Positions 25,907 through 34,240 of a stretch of DNA of 64,000 nt are shown here, one piece after another; position 1 is the first letter of the stretch, and each line of letters begins with the position of its first letter. Origin of the DNA: Flavobacterium sp. ASW18X (GTDB lineage: Bacteria > Bacteroidota > Bacteroidia > Flavobacteriales > Flavobacteriaceae); assembly GCF_005144745.1 (NCBI RefSeq), contig NZ_SWKK01000016.1, positions 50,897 through 114,896 of the forward strand, given 5' to 3'. Made by a program: the position numbers and the translations under genes. Below the pieces are notes generated by a model. It saw only the letters and a program-made list of their open reading frames with translations, was not told the DNA's origin and ran no database searches.

Positions 25907-27160
25907 CTAAAAATACTGCCCTATCCCAAATACAAAACCTTTGGAACTGTCTGGCGTAATGCCATGACCATAATCTATTCTAAATATGGCATTGAAAATC
26001 TTTTTATGCATCACCCTAATACCTATCCCAGGATATACCCGTAAGTTTTCACTCTGAATAAAATCGTCAAAAGTACCACCTGGGTTACGCCAACTTCCGC
26101 TATCGATAAAAGCATTTCCTTGCAGTACCAACCAATTTCTATCTAGCAGGGTAAATCTATATTCCGTGTTCAATACAACAGACCCGGTGCCACGATCAAT
26201 AGTATTACCCACACCCCTTATATTTAAATTGTTATCTACCGCAAAAGGAGCAAACGGTGATGCAATGTTTTTAGCCAGCCCAAGGCGTAATCTAGTCGCA
26301 AAGTTCCCTCTTTTTCCAATCCGTTTAAAAAAGGTGAAATCGTTAAAACCCAACCAAAACGGCAATAAATTACCATCGTTAGATTGTACATACTGTAAGT
26401 TTAAACTGCTTTTAAATCCATCTAAATAGTAGTAGAAATAGTTGATGTTATCATACGTATACAACAATTTTACAAGCCATTTATCTACTTTGAGTTCTTG
26501 CGGCACATTAGGATCTGTACTACCAAAAAGGTAGGCGTAATCTTCTTGAAAACTAGACAGGCCTAATGCAAAGTTATGTTTATAGGAAGGCGCGTAAAGC
26601 CCCAAAACCTCTATAGATCTATTGTTGTATTTGTAATCTGCCGTTCCATTGGCCAAAAACACCGGTTCTTGTGTAGTTAAATCTTGGTAGTTTACTTCTA
26701 AACCCCATTGTGGAGAACATAAATACGGAGCACGAAATTGCAACCCGTAACTATGAAACACATCGTATTGGTAAAATCCCCCAACGGTCATCATCTGACC
26801 GGCAAAGTTGAATTCCTGCAAGCCCAATCTAAAAGCCAAATCTTCATTGTCCGAACTGTAAACATTGGCAAAAGGAATTAATGTATGTTGTTCCTCTACA
26901 GTAAAAACAATCTTTGCGCCATTGGATTTCTCCTCTACCGTGAAATAGGCATGGGCAATCCCGGGCAAACGTATTAAACGGGCAGCAGTGTTTGCTAATT
27001 TGGTACTATCTACCACCGTACCTAATTCTAGACCTATAAGCTTCTTTAGGAGTGCTGTTTTAGTGCGTGTATTACCTGTTATCGTAATTTCTTTTATGGT
27101 GTGTGTTGTCTGCCCAAAAGCCAGAGAACTTAATAAAAAGCACAACAGAAGGAATCGCAT
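25907..27160 (-). CDS. D15/BamA-like outer-membrane protein with one POTRA domain
   Basis: The 417-residue protein has a signal peptide (ending AFGQ), one POTRA-like domain (about 20-90, with TIKEITITGNTRTKTALLKKLIG), and an Omp85-type 16-strand barrel in the rest. The barrel end has VFGIGQYF, a terminal aromatic pattern that fits outer-membrane insertion. It is shorter than BamA (five POTRA) and closer to two-partner-secretion or Bacteroidota single-POTRA barrels. It is the last gene of the minus-strand operon DUF547 - barrel - GH113 - this gene, so it may export or insert that operon's product. Confidence 0.8.
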   Translation of the reverse strand: MRFLLLCFLLSSLAFGQTTHTIKEITITGNTRTKTALLKKLIGLELGTVVDSTKLANTAARLIRLPGIAHAYFTVEEKSNGAKIVFTVEEQHTLIPFANVYSSDNEDLAFRLGLQEFNFAGQMMTVGGFYQYDVFHSYGLQFRAPYLCSPQWGLEVNYQDLTTQEPVFLANGTADYKYNNRSIEVLGLYAPSYKHNFALGLSSFQEDYAYLFGSTDPNVPQELKVDKWLVKLLYTYDNINYFYYYLDGFKSSLNLQYVQSNDGNLLPFWLGFNDFTFFKRIGKRGNFATRLRLGLAKNIASPFAPFAVDNNLNIRGVGNTIDRGTGSVVLNTEYRFTLLDRNWLVLQGNAFIDSGSWRNPGGTFDDFIQSENLRVYPGIGIRVMHKKIFNAIFRIDYGHGITPDSSKGFVFGIGQYF

Positions 27161-28183
27161 TTATCCTTGATTTTCTAATTGGTTTTTATAGTGTTGGCGT
27201 ATGGTTTCTTCTGCGGGTTTGTTTTGTGGGGTAAAACGGTTGTTCTCTTTACCTCTTACTTCATTATGGTGCGGAAACCATTTCCAGATAAAACCACCTG
27301 CAAACCACTCTTCCTTCCACAACTCATCAAAAACCACTTGCAACGCCAATGCTTGTGCGTCTAGATTTACATTTTCTTGATTACGGTCTACCAGCCATGG
27401 TTTCTTAGCCGTATAATCCATACTTCTGTACCCAAATTCAGTAAATAAAATAGGTTTATCCAAAGCCACATGCAACTTTTGCATTTGGTCTTTCCATTTT
27501 TGCCAACCTTTCACCAAATCTTCTTTTTTTGGTGATTTTTCTTCAGAAAGCGGAAAATAACCATCTATACCTATATAGTCTAGGTCTTTCCAAAAAGGGG
27601 TTTTGGTATACTCGTCCCAATTGGCGGCATAGGTAAGTTTACCTTTGTATAGTTGTTTTACTTGGGTTACCAAGTTATGCCAATATTCAGGGCGATTCTC
27701 TACAAACCTGTGCAATTCTGTGCCAATACAAAAAATATCTACCTTACTTTCTTGAGCTACTTTGGCAAAAGTCAAAATAAAATCAGCATAGCTTTTTTCT
27801 AATGCCAGCCACTGCGCTTCAGTGTTCGGCTTAAATTCACCTGTAAATTCGCCATTTCTAATCCAGATTTGCGGTTTAAGCATTACTTTAATGCCTTTGC
27901 TATGCAATTCTTTAGTGTATTGCTTTACACCTTCTTCTGTTTCTCCAAACCATTGACGCTCCCTATTAAAAATAACAGTTGGTTCGTCTACACTTCTAAT
28001 AAAGGCAAAGGGCATTATGGCGGCGTAATTAGCATATAATTTTTCTACGGGGCCTAAATGCTCAGGACCAACCGCATCACGGGTAGCAACAAAACTTACC
28101 CCATTTATTTTCTCTTGAACGGTTTGTTGCCCTTGACACCCAGAAAAAAGTATACACAAAAAAATTAGCCCTAAACTCCTCAT
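27161..28183 (-). CDS. GH113-like glycoside hydrolase lipoprotein
   Basis: The 340-residue protein has a lipoprotein signal with lipobox (FSGC, Cys16) and a TIM barrel resembling GH113 beta-mannanases: GVKQYTKELHSKGIKVMLKPQIWIRNG, FCIGTEL (Glu156, likely acid/base), YIGIDGYFPL, ILFTEFGYRS (Glu249, likely nucleophile) and a final GGFIWKWFPH. It would act in the periplasm or on the cell surface, on mannan or a related beta-glycan. Across the gap, the plus-strand operon has a CslA-like glycosyltransferase that could make such a glycan. The substrate is inferred only. Confidence 0.82.
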   Translation of the reverse strand: MRSLGLIFLCILFSGCQGQQTVQEKINGVSFVATRDAVGPEHLGPVEKLYANYAAIMPFAFIRSVDEPTVIFNRERQWFGETEEGVKQYTKELHSKGIKVMLKPQIWIRNGEFTGEFKPNTEAQWLALEKSYADFILTFAKVAQESKVDIFCIGTELHRFVENRPEYWHNLVTQVKQLYKGKLTYAANWDEYTKTPFWKDLDYIGIDGYFPLSEEKSPKKEDLVKGWQKWKDQMQKLHVALDKPILFTEFGYRSMDYTAKKPWLVDRNQENVNLDAQALALQVVFDELWKEEWFAGGFIWKWFPHHNEVRGKENNRFTPQNKPAEETIRQHYKNQLENQG

Positions 28184-28230
28184 TTTTACGTTGGTTTAGG
28201 ACTAATTTAAATGATTTAACGCTATCTCCG

Positions 28231-29121
28231 CTAGAATATACCTCTTAGACCTATGTTAAATGTTTCTCCTAAGCCCGTATCCGTACCTCTTACAAAATTG
28301 GTATAGAGTGCTTCTATATTCAATGCCTTGGTTAATTGGTATTTAACACCACCGCCTAAGGCGGTAAAATCTTGCGAGAATTCTGTACCCCCAGTATCTA
28401 AGAGTTGTGAATGTTGCGCTAAAGCCAACACGGTAAACTTAGCACTTGGAAAATAACTTAAGAAAACTCCTGGAGTTAAACGCAAACTATTGTTTGCAAA
28501 ACTATCTGCAGCATCTCCAAAATTAAGTTCCGAATTAATTTCTGAAAACAACTGCCATTTACCACTTGTAAAAGAATAGTCATAGAAAAAACGGTTTTGC
28601 CAGGTGTATCCCTTTTGGTCTAAAAACACGCCGTTTTCGGTTTCATTGTCAACTAATGGAATAAAGAAAGAGCTTTGAATAGAAAAATTACTTACCGAAG
28701 CTATTGGAACAAATTTTACAGAAGGTGCTATAGAAGTAAGACCGGAACGCGCAGAACCTTCTTCTCCATCAAACTTAAAAACATCTAGCGCGCTACGGTC
28801 ATTTATTACATTAGACCTAAATTCTACGATAGCACCAACATTCCATCTTTTATTTGTTCCTACTCCAGTGTAAGCCTCTAGTGTAGAGGTAAAAAAGGAT
28901 TCCCTAGGCTCTTTCCCCTCAGAAAAAGTACTTTCTGTTTGGGTGTATAAATTGTTGAACCATTTAAGGTCCCACTGTCCTTTGCCAATAAGTTTAGAAG
29001 GTGTGTATTGCTGAATGTTACTTTGTGCATGTGCGTCTGTACCTTGGTTGTCTTGTGCATTTACGTTTAATTGAGCCACTAGTAGGGCTGCCGCCGCTAG
29101 GCAGAATTTAAAATTTTTCAT
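28231..29121 (-). CDS. Outer-membrane beta-barrel protein (transporter-like)
   Basis: The 296-residue protein has a signal peptide ending NVNAQ, then a porin-like sequence with many alternating strands and a C-terminal GLRGIF. It resembles small transporter-type barrels of Bacteroidota, but no ligand can be read from it. It is downstream of a DUF547 gene (26 bases) and upstream of the GH113-like gene (48 bases) on the same strand, so it belongs to the same operon. Confidence 0.75.
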   Translation of the reverse strand: MKNFKFCLAAAALLVAQLNVNAQDNQGTDAHAQSNIQQYTPSKLIGKGQWDLKWFNNLYTQTESTFSEGKEPRESFFTSTLEAYTGVGTNKRWNVGAIVEFRSNVINDRSALDVFKFDGEEGSARSGLTSIAPSVKFVPIASVSNFSIQSSFFIPLVDNETENGVFLDQKGYTWQNRFFYDYSFTSGKWQLFSEINSELNFGDAADSFANNSLRLTPGVFLSYFPSAKFTVLALAQHSQLLDTGGTEFSQDFTALGGGVKYQLTKALNIEALYTNFVRGTDTGLGETFNIGLRGIF

Positions 29122-29146
29122 TACTGGTTTATTTATTTTGTTGAAA

Positions 29147-29866
29147 TTATTTGGTGTCGTTCAATGTCCAATCGTAAGGGTAGTACCCCACCTTGGTTTT
29201 TGGGTCTAACGGTTCTTTTCTAAAGCGATTTAAAAAATCGATTTCATCCCCATTTCTTGTAAAATCTTCCTTATACCATTCAAAGATTTGGCTTAGCAAT
29301 ACTTTTTTTCCTTTAAGTTGAATAAAAGAAGGATTGTTCAACGCTAAAACAGTCTGTTCTTGCAACTGGGATTCCAAAGTACTGGGCAAATATGCTTTAT
29401 TAATGATGGGTGGACAGCCCAATCCTGCACATACCAATACAAAGTGAAACCGTGCCTCTTCCTTAAAGTTTTTCCGCAACAAATCATTTTCAATAGCATT
29501 TAGGGTGATGTTTTCCCCACCTACTTCATGCTTTTTACCATCAAAAAAACTGTTGATGGCTAAAGGCGATTTTACCGGATATGCAGCTACAATACCCTCT
29601 ATCACCAATAAATTATAGGTGTTTATCCAAAATGCTTGGTACGTTTTAGCATCTTCTGGGGTTACGCGTATAGTTTTTGCTAATTGCAGCGCTTCTTGTA
29701 ATGCTTCCGGATTTTCTTTTACTGCTTTATAGTTAACCCGTCCATTTGAAACATAACTTTTAAAAAAACTATCTGCCTTGGCAAAAAATTGGTCTGTGAC
29801 TTGTGAAGTTCCTTGTTGCACTACCAACAAAAGGCCTGCTAGTAATATGGTTTTTATATATTTCAT
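29147..29866 (-). CDS. Exported DUF547-domain protein
   Basis: The 239-residue protein has a signal peptide (about 1-22) and a DUF547 domain. Its signatures are YQAFWINTYNLLVIEGIVAAYPVKSP and a Cys pair in LVCAGLGCPPI, followed by AYLPSTLESQLQEQ. The biochemical function of DUF547 is not established, although the domain is found near arsenosugar-type transferases in marine bacteria. It heads the minus-strand operon and is divergent from the FAD oxidoreductase gene 233 bases away. Confidence 0.86.
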   Translation of the reverse strand: MKYIKTILLAGLLLVVQQGTSQVTDQFFAKADSFFKSYVSNGRVNYKAVKENPEALQEALQLAKTIRVTPEDAKTYQAFWINTYNLLVIEGIVAAYPVKSPLAINSFFDGKKHEVGGENITLNAIENDLLRKNFKEEARFHFVLVCAGLGCPPIINKAYLPSTLESQLQEQTVLALNNPSFIQLKGKKVLLSQIFEWYKEDFTRNGDEIDFLNRFRKEPLDPKTKVGYYPYDWTLNDTK

Positions 29867-30099
29867 AGCTATCGTTTAATTGTCATTCCCTCATTCTGTC
29901 GCAATAAAAAATAATACCCTACACTCCACCTCAATTTTTTTTAATTTTTTATCACACTGAATTACAGCGCATTGCCCGTTCGAAAAGCGATACTATTCCT
30001 TACACCCTCCCTGTGTATTTATAATGCATCTAAATTATACCTGGGGTGTAAAGTTCGTAACTTTAAGTGCGACACATTTAAGAACATCAACAAACCAAT
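29867..30099. promoter_or_regulatory. Divergent intergenic region between DUF547 and FAD oxidoreductase operons
   Basis: This 233-bp region must hold the promoters of both divergent operons. A T-rich stretch lies at 29935-29950. No full TTTG-N19-TAnnTTTG match was found on either strand, and no RNA structure stood out. It would be the place for a shared regulator of the whole block. Confidence 0.5.
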
Positions 30100-31446
30100 A
30101 TGGAGCATATTGTAATCATTGGTAATGGCATTGCAGGCGTAACTGCCGCAAGGCATATCCGAAAGTTATCGGATAAGCGCATTACCATTATTTCTGGAGA
30201 AACCCCTTATTTTTTTTCGCGTACAGCGCTCATGTATGTGTACATGGGTCATATGAAATTTGAGCATACGCAACCTTATGAAAATGGGTTTTGGAAGAAA
30301 AATCGTATTGGATTGCTGCAGGCTTTTGTAGAAAAGGTAGATACTGGTGCAAAAATATTGCATTTGGCTACGGGTAATGCCATTAGTTACGATAAACTCA
30401 TCATTGCAACGGGATCCAAACCCAATAAATTTGGATGGCCAGGTCAAGATTTACAGGGTGTACAGGGCTTATATTCTAAACAGGATTTAGAACTGTTAGA
30501 AGAAAATGCTCCAAACAACAAAGTTTGCAAACGGGCTGTTATTGTTGGTGGCGGTTTAATTGGTATTGAGTTGGCAGAAATGCTACGTACAAGAGAAATT
30601 CCAGTAACCTTTTTGGTAAGAGAAGATAGTTTTTGGAATGGCGTTTTACCAGCAGGTGAATCGGCCATGATAAACGAACACATTAAGGAACACCATATAG
30701 ACTTAAGATTGAGCACTAATCTGGAAACCATTCTTGACGATGGGGCTGGCCGGGTAAAGGCGGTGACTACAGACCAAGGCGAAACTATTGAATGTGATTT
30801 AGTAGGTTTAACGGCAGGGGTAAGTCCTAATATTGATTTCCTAGAAGATTCTGCAATAGAAACCGGCCGTGGTGTGCTCGTAAACAGAAAATTAGAAACC
30901 AACATCCCAGATGTGTATGCCATTGGCGATTGTGCCGAACAACATTCGGGTATTGGTAATAGAAGACCCATTGAAGCTGTTTGGTACACCGGCAGGATGA
31001 TGGGCGAAACCGTTGCGCAGACCATCTATGGCAACCCTACCGAATACAAACCAGGACACTGGTTCAACTCTGCAAAATTCTTGGACATTGAATACCAAAC
31101 CTATGGTTGGGTTTTTGGTAGAAAAGGCAAACCAGAGTATGAAGCCCATTTTCATTGGCGCCACCCTGAAGAAAAAATCTGTGTTACCATAGCGTATGAT
31201 AAAAACACCGAGAAATTCTTGGGTATTAACACCTTTGGTATGCGCATGCGCCATCAAATGTTTGATAGGTGGTTAACCGAAGAAAAGAACATAGACTACG
31301 TGGTAGCCCATCTTAAAGATGCCAATTTTGACCCAGAATTCTACAAACCCTACGAGCGCCTCATTATGGCGGACTACAACCAAACTAGAAATAAGAATAT
31401 CAAACTAAAATCTAAAAGCCTTAAACGCATTTTTCAACTAGGCTAA
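30100..31446 (+). CDS. NAD(P)/FAD-dependent oxidoreductase (NirB/ferredoxin-reductase-like)
   Basis: The 448-residue flavoprotein has the FAD Rossmann motif IVIIGNGIAGVTAA (5-18), ATGSKPNKFGWPG (about 107), the second NAD(P)H Rossmann motif AVIVGGGLIGIELAE (about 148-162), and the FAD-binding ending VYAIGDCAE (about 270). The C-terminal 150 residues are an extension beyond the usual pyridine-nucleotide reductase core. It precedes a membrane polyferredoxin by 20 bases. Together they could pass electrons from NAD(P)H to a membrane acceptor or substrate. The substrate is unknown. Confidence 0.85.
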   Translation: MEHIVIIGNGIAGVTAARHIRKLSDKRITIISGETPYFFSRTALMYVYMGHMKFEHTQPYENGFWKKNRIGLLQAFVEKVDTGAKILHLATGNAISYDKLIIATGSKPNKFGWPGQDLQGVQGLYSKQDLELLEENAPNNKVCKRAVIVGGGLIGIELAEMLRTREIPVTFLVREDSFWNGVLPAGESAMINEHIKEHHIDLRLSTNLETILDDGAGRVKAVTTDQGETIECDLVGLTAGVSPNIDFLEDSAIETGRGVLVNRKLETNIPDVYAIGDCAEQHSGIGNRRPIEAVWYTGRMMGETVAQTIYGNPTEYKPGHWFNSAKFLDIEYQTYGWVFGRKGKPEYEAHFHWRHPEEKICVTIAYDKNTEKFLGINTFGMRMRHQMFDRWLTEEKNIDYVVAHLKDANFDPEFYKPYERLIMADYNQTRNKNIKLKSKSLKRIFQLG

Positions 31447-31466
31447 CCTAAATACAAATTAAGAAC

Positions 31467-33071
31467 ATGAGTACTGTAGATAAAAGTATGGCGCTTACTG
31501 GGCAACCACCGGCAAGCTTATCGTTACCGCAAAAATTGGCAGTTGTATTGGGTATGTCTGGCTTAGGCATAATGCTTTTGGCGGCCTTCAACCTAAATTT
31601 CCCCCAGCAAGGCTTATGGCTAAGTGTATCACTTCTTGCTTTATTTGTAGGTATAACTTGGTTTTCTTGGGAAGCCTATAAAGACAAACATCCGGGCATT
31701 AAAAACGATGGCGTTTGGTTTAAATCAGTTTCTAGTCGTGGACTTTGGGGATGGGTAGCAGGTATTGCCCTTACTGGATTTTACGTTGTCTTGTATTTTT
31801 ATCCACAATACCTTGGCTTGGTCAATGATGGTGACAACAAGGGTGTTATTGCTTTGTTTGACCCCTTGAGCAAAGCTCTTAGTGGTAATCCAGCCAGCCA
31901 ATGGTTTGTTTATGGTACGTTGTACACCGTTGCCATTTTAGCTTTCGGAATCAAATTTTTATGGAAATATAGACACAATAGATACGAACGTTTACGTACC
32001 ACCAGTGTAATGTTTTTCCAAACCGCTTTTGCTTTCATTATTCCCGAATTAATGGCGCGTTTAAATGGAAGTTCTGTGCTTAACGGAGGTAGCCTACCGT
32101 ATTACGATTTAAAAAACATCTGGCCGTTAAATTATTACAATTTTGAAAGTTACCGCATAAAAGGATTTTTGAGCTCTGGGGAAATTGGCTTTGCCTTACT
32201 CATTTTTGGTATCGCTTCTATATTCGTTATCACCCCAATCCTATCCTACAAATACGGCAAACGCTGGTATTGTTCTTGGGTTTGTGGCTGTGGTGGCTTA
32301 GCAGAAACTGCGGGAGATGCCTTTAGGCAATTGAGCGACAAATCTACCTTTGCTTGGAAAGTAGAACGTTGGGTTATACACAGTGTAGTGGTTTTTGTTA
32401 CTTTAATGACCACGGCGGTTATCTACTCTTATTTAGGTACAGATACTAGCAAATATTGGCTAACCAAGTCTAGCTTTTTAATTGGCGTAGGCGTATTCTT
32501 AACTTTAGTATTTGGATGGGCCATGCTATTTAAAAGAGAGCAGTTGCAAAAAGATGCACAGTATGGGGCTATAGGTTATTTTGTCATCATATTGGCATTA
32601 ATAGGTATGCATTTTTTTAGTGGCGAAGGCAACGTATTTTTATTTAAATCAGAATCCTTACGTAAAACCTATTCTTTCTTAATTGGCAGTATTTTTTCTG
32701 GTGTTATTGGCACTGGTTTTTATCCCATTTTTGGCAATAGGGTGTGGTGCCGTTTTGGTTGCCCAATGGCTGCTATTCTAGGATTTCAACAACGTATGTT
32801 CTCAAAATTTAGAATTACTACCAATGGTGGGCAATGTATTTCTTGTGGTAATTGCTCTACCTATTGTGAAATGGGTATAGACGTACGCGCATATGCTCAA
32901 AAAGGAGAAAACATTGTACGTTCTAGCTGTGTTGGTTGCGGTATCTGTTCCGCTGTTTGCCCAAGAGGTGTTCTTAAATTGGAGAACGGGCCGTTAGAGG
33001 GCAGAATAGACAGCAACCAAGTGTTGTTGGGGAACGATGTTGATTTAATGCAATTGGTAAACAAAAAATAA
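31467..33071 (+). CDS. Membrane-bound 4Fe-4S polyferredoxin (NapH/NosR/CcoG-like)
   Basis: The 534-residue protein has about nine to ten membrane helices. Two cysteine motifs near the membrane, WYCSWVCGCGG (about 268) and WCRFGCPM (about 427), are typical of the NosR/NapH/CcoG membrane family. Two ferredoxin motifs follow: CISCGNCSTYC (about 457) and CVGCGICSAVCPRG (about 490), each able to bind one 4Fe-4S cluster. It would shuttle electrons across or along the inner membrane. No nitrous oxide or nitrate reductase gene is near, so the partner is likely the upstream FAD oxidoreductase. Four bases separate it from the next gene. Confidence 0.87.
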   Translation: MSTVDKSMALTGQPPASLSLPQKLAVVLGMSGLGIMLLAAFNLNFPQQGLWLSVSLLALFVGITWFSWEAYKDKHPGIKNDGVWFKSVSSRGLWGWVAGIALTGFYVVLYFYPQYLGLVNDGDNKGVIALFDPLSKALSGNPASQWFVYGTLYTVAILAFGIKFLWKYRHNRYERLRTTSVMFFQTAFAFIIPELMARLNGSSVLNGGSLPYYDLKNIWPLNYYNFESYRIKGFLSSGEIGFALLIFGIASIFVITPILSYKYGKRWYCSWVCGCGGLAETAGDAFRQLSDKSTFAWKVERWVIHSVVVFVTLMTTAVIYSYLGTDTSKYWLTKSSFLIGVGVFLTLVFGWAMLFKREQLQKDAQYGAIGYFVIILALIGMHFFSGEGNVFLFKSESLRKTYSFLIGSIFSGVIGTGFYPIFGNRVWCRFGCPMAAILGFQQRMFSKFRITTNGGQCISCGNCSTYCEMGIDVRAYAQKGENIVRSSCVGCGICSAVCPRGVLKLENGPLEGRIDSNQVLLGNDVDLMQLVNKK

Positions 33072-33075
33072 AACC

Positions 33076-33549
33076 ATGAAGCATTGGGTTCTTTTAGTTT
33101 TTAGTTGGATGACTCTTGTCTCCTTCGCCAAGGAATACGTAAAAGTATATCACGAAAATGGTGAACTCAAAGAACAAGGCTGGATTAAGAACGATAAAAA
33201 AGTGGGCTATTGGTACCAGTACCATGTAAACGGCTCGCTTGCCGCAAAAGGCAAGTACACAGAGGGGCATCGCAATGGCTACTGGTTTCATTTTGATGCA
33301 TTAGGCGCTAAAACGGCAGAAGGCAGGTACCAAAAAAATAAAAAGACCGGTTGGTGGTTGTTTTATGATGACAAAGGCAACATCAACCATAAATGCCAAC
33401 TGCAAAAAGGTATTAAAAATGGCTATTGCTTAAAGTATAGGAACAACGATTTAAAATCGGCAGAAAAATATAGCAAGGGTAAAAAAATCAAAGAATGGTT
33501 TAGCTTTGCCAGCTTTAAAAGAGAAAATAACCTAGCCGATTTAAAATAA
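33076..33549 (+). CDS. Exported MORN/YwqK-repeat protein
   Basis: The 157-residue protein starts with a signal peptide (about 1-18, ending FAKEY) and then has about five repeats of roughly 22 residues with the YwqK/MORN pattern, such as YHENGELKEQGWIKNDKKVG and the next YHVNGSLAAKGKYTEG. Such repeats are called YwqK-type antitoxin domains in databases, but no toxin gene adjoins, so the antitoxin name has no support here. The location between the ferredoxin and glycosyltransferase genes is odd. Its stop overlaps the next start by one base. Confidence 0.83.
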   Translation: MKHWVLLVFSWMTLVSFAKEYVKVYHENGELKEQGWIKNDKKVGYWYQYHVNGSLAAKGKYTEGHRNGYWFHFDALGAKTAEGRYQKNKKTGWWLFYDDKGNINHKCQLQKGIKNGYCLKYRNNDLKSAEKYSKGKKIKEWFSFASFKRENNLADLK

Positions 33550-34238
33550 TGCCTGTACTAAAAGTTATTATTCCCGCCTATAACGAGGCGGATTCCATAG
33601 GCAAGGTCATTGCAGAAATACCAGCTATTGTGGCAGAGGTTATTGTGGTGAACAACAACTCTACGGACCAAACGGTAGCAGTAGCCAAACAAGCAGGCGC
33701 CACTGTACTTACAGAAACTAGAAAGGGTTACGGTTATGCTTGCCTTTGTGGCTTAAATTATGTGGCATCCACATCCAATACCCCAGACATTATCGTATTT
33801 CTAGACGGAGACTACTCTGATTATCCAGAAGAATTAGAGAAAATTGTAGCTCCCATTTTAGAAGAAGATATGGATTTAGTTATTGGAGCGAGAAAAAAAT
33901 CGCTTCGCGAGCCTGGGTCCATGACACCGCAACAGGTTTTTGGCAATGCATTGGCCACATTTTTAATGCGATTATTTTTTGGCGCAAAATTTACGGATTT
34001 AGGACCTTTTAGGGCTATTAAATACGAAAAGCTCAAAGAATTACAAATGCAAGACACCACCTACGGATGGACGGTAGAAATGCAATTGAAAGCTTTACGT
34101 AAAAAATTGAAATACAAAGAGGTACCTGTGCGTTACAAACAACGAATAGGTGTCTCAAAAGTTTCAGGAACCGTAAAAGGTACTATATTTGCAGGCATAA
34201 AAATATTGGGTTGGATTTTTAAATACAGCATTAAATAA
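33549..34238 (+). CDS. GT2 glycosyltransferase of the dolichyl/polyprenyl-phosphate sugar synthase type
   Basis: The 229-residue protein has VIIPAYNEADSIGKVI, IVVNNNSTDQT, and FLDGDYSDYPEEL (DxD at about 85), the arrangement of DPM1-like synthases. It would load a sugar from a nucleotide sugar onto polyprenyl phosphate at the inner membrane. It has no C-terminal membrane helices of its own. A GT-C transferase two genes downstream (35729) is the kind of enzyme that uses polyprenyl-phosphate sugars, so the two probably work as donor maker and user. Confidence 0.86.
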   Translation: MPVLKVIIPAYNEADSIGKVIAEIPAIVAEVIVVNNNSTDQTVAVAKQAGATVLTETRKGYGYACLCGLNYVASTSNTPDIIVFLDGDYSDYPEELEKIVAPILEEDMDLVIGARKKSLREPGSMTPQQVFGNALATFLMRLFFGAKFTDLGPFRAIKYEKLKELQMQDTTYGWTVEMQLKALRKKLKYKEVPVRYKQRIGVSKVSGTVKGTIFAGIKILGWIFKYSIK

Positions 34239-34240
34239 TC

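Noticed and set aside
30444..31025. A 193-codon minus-strand ORF opposite the FAD oxidoreductase
   Set aside because: It is antisense to the conserved Rossmann region and has no signal or family motif.
31467..33071. The polyferredoxin as the missing radical-SAM ArsS
   Set aside because: Its cysteines are CxxCxxCxxxC ferredoxin motifs and it has many membrane helices. There is no CxxxCxxC radical-SAM site.
33076..33549. Toxin-antitoxin system
   Set aside because: The YwqK repeats alone suggest an antitoxin name, but the protein is exported and no toxin gene adjoins.
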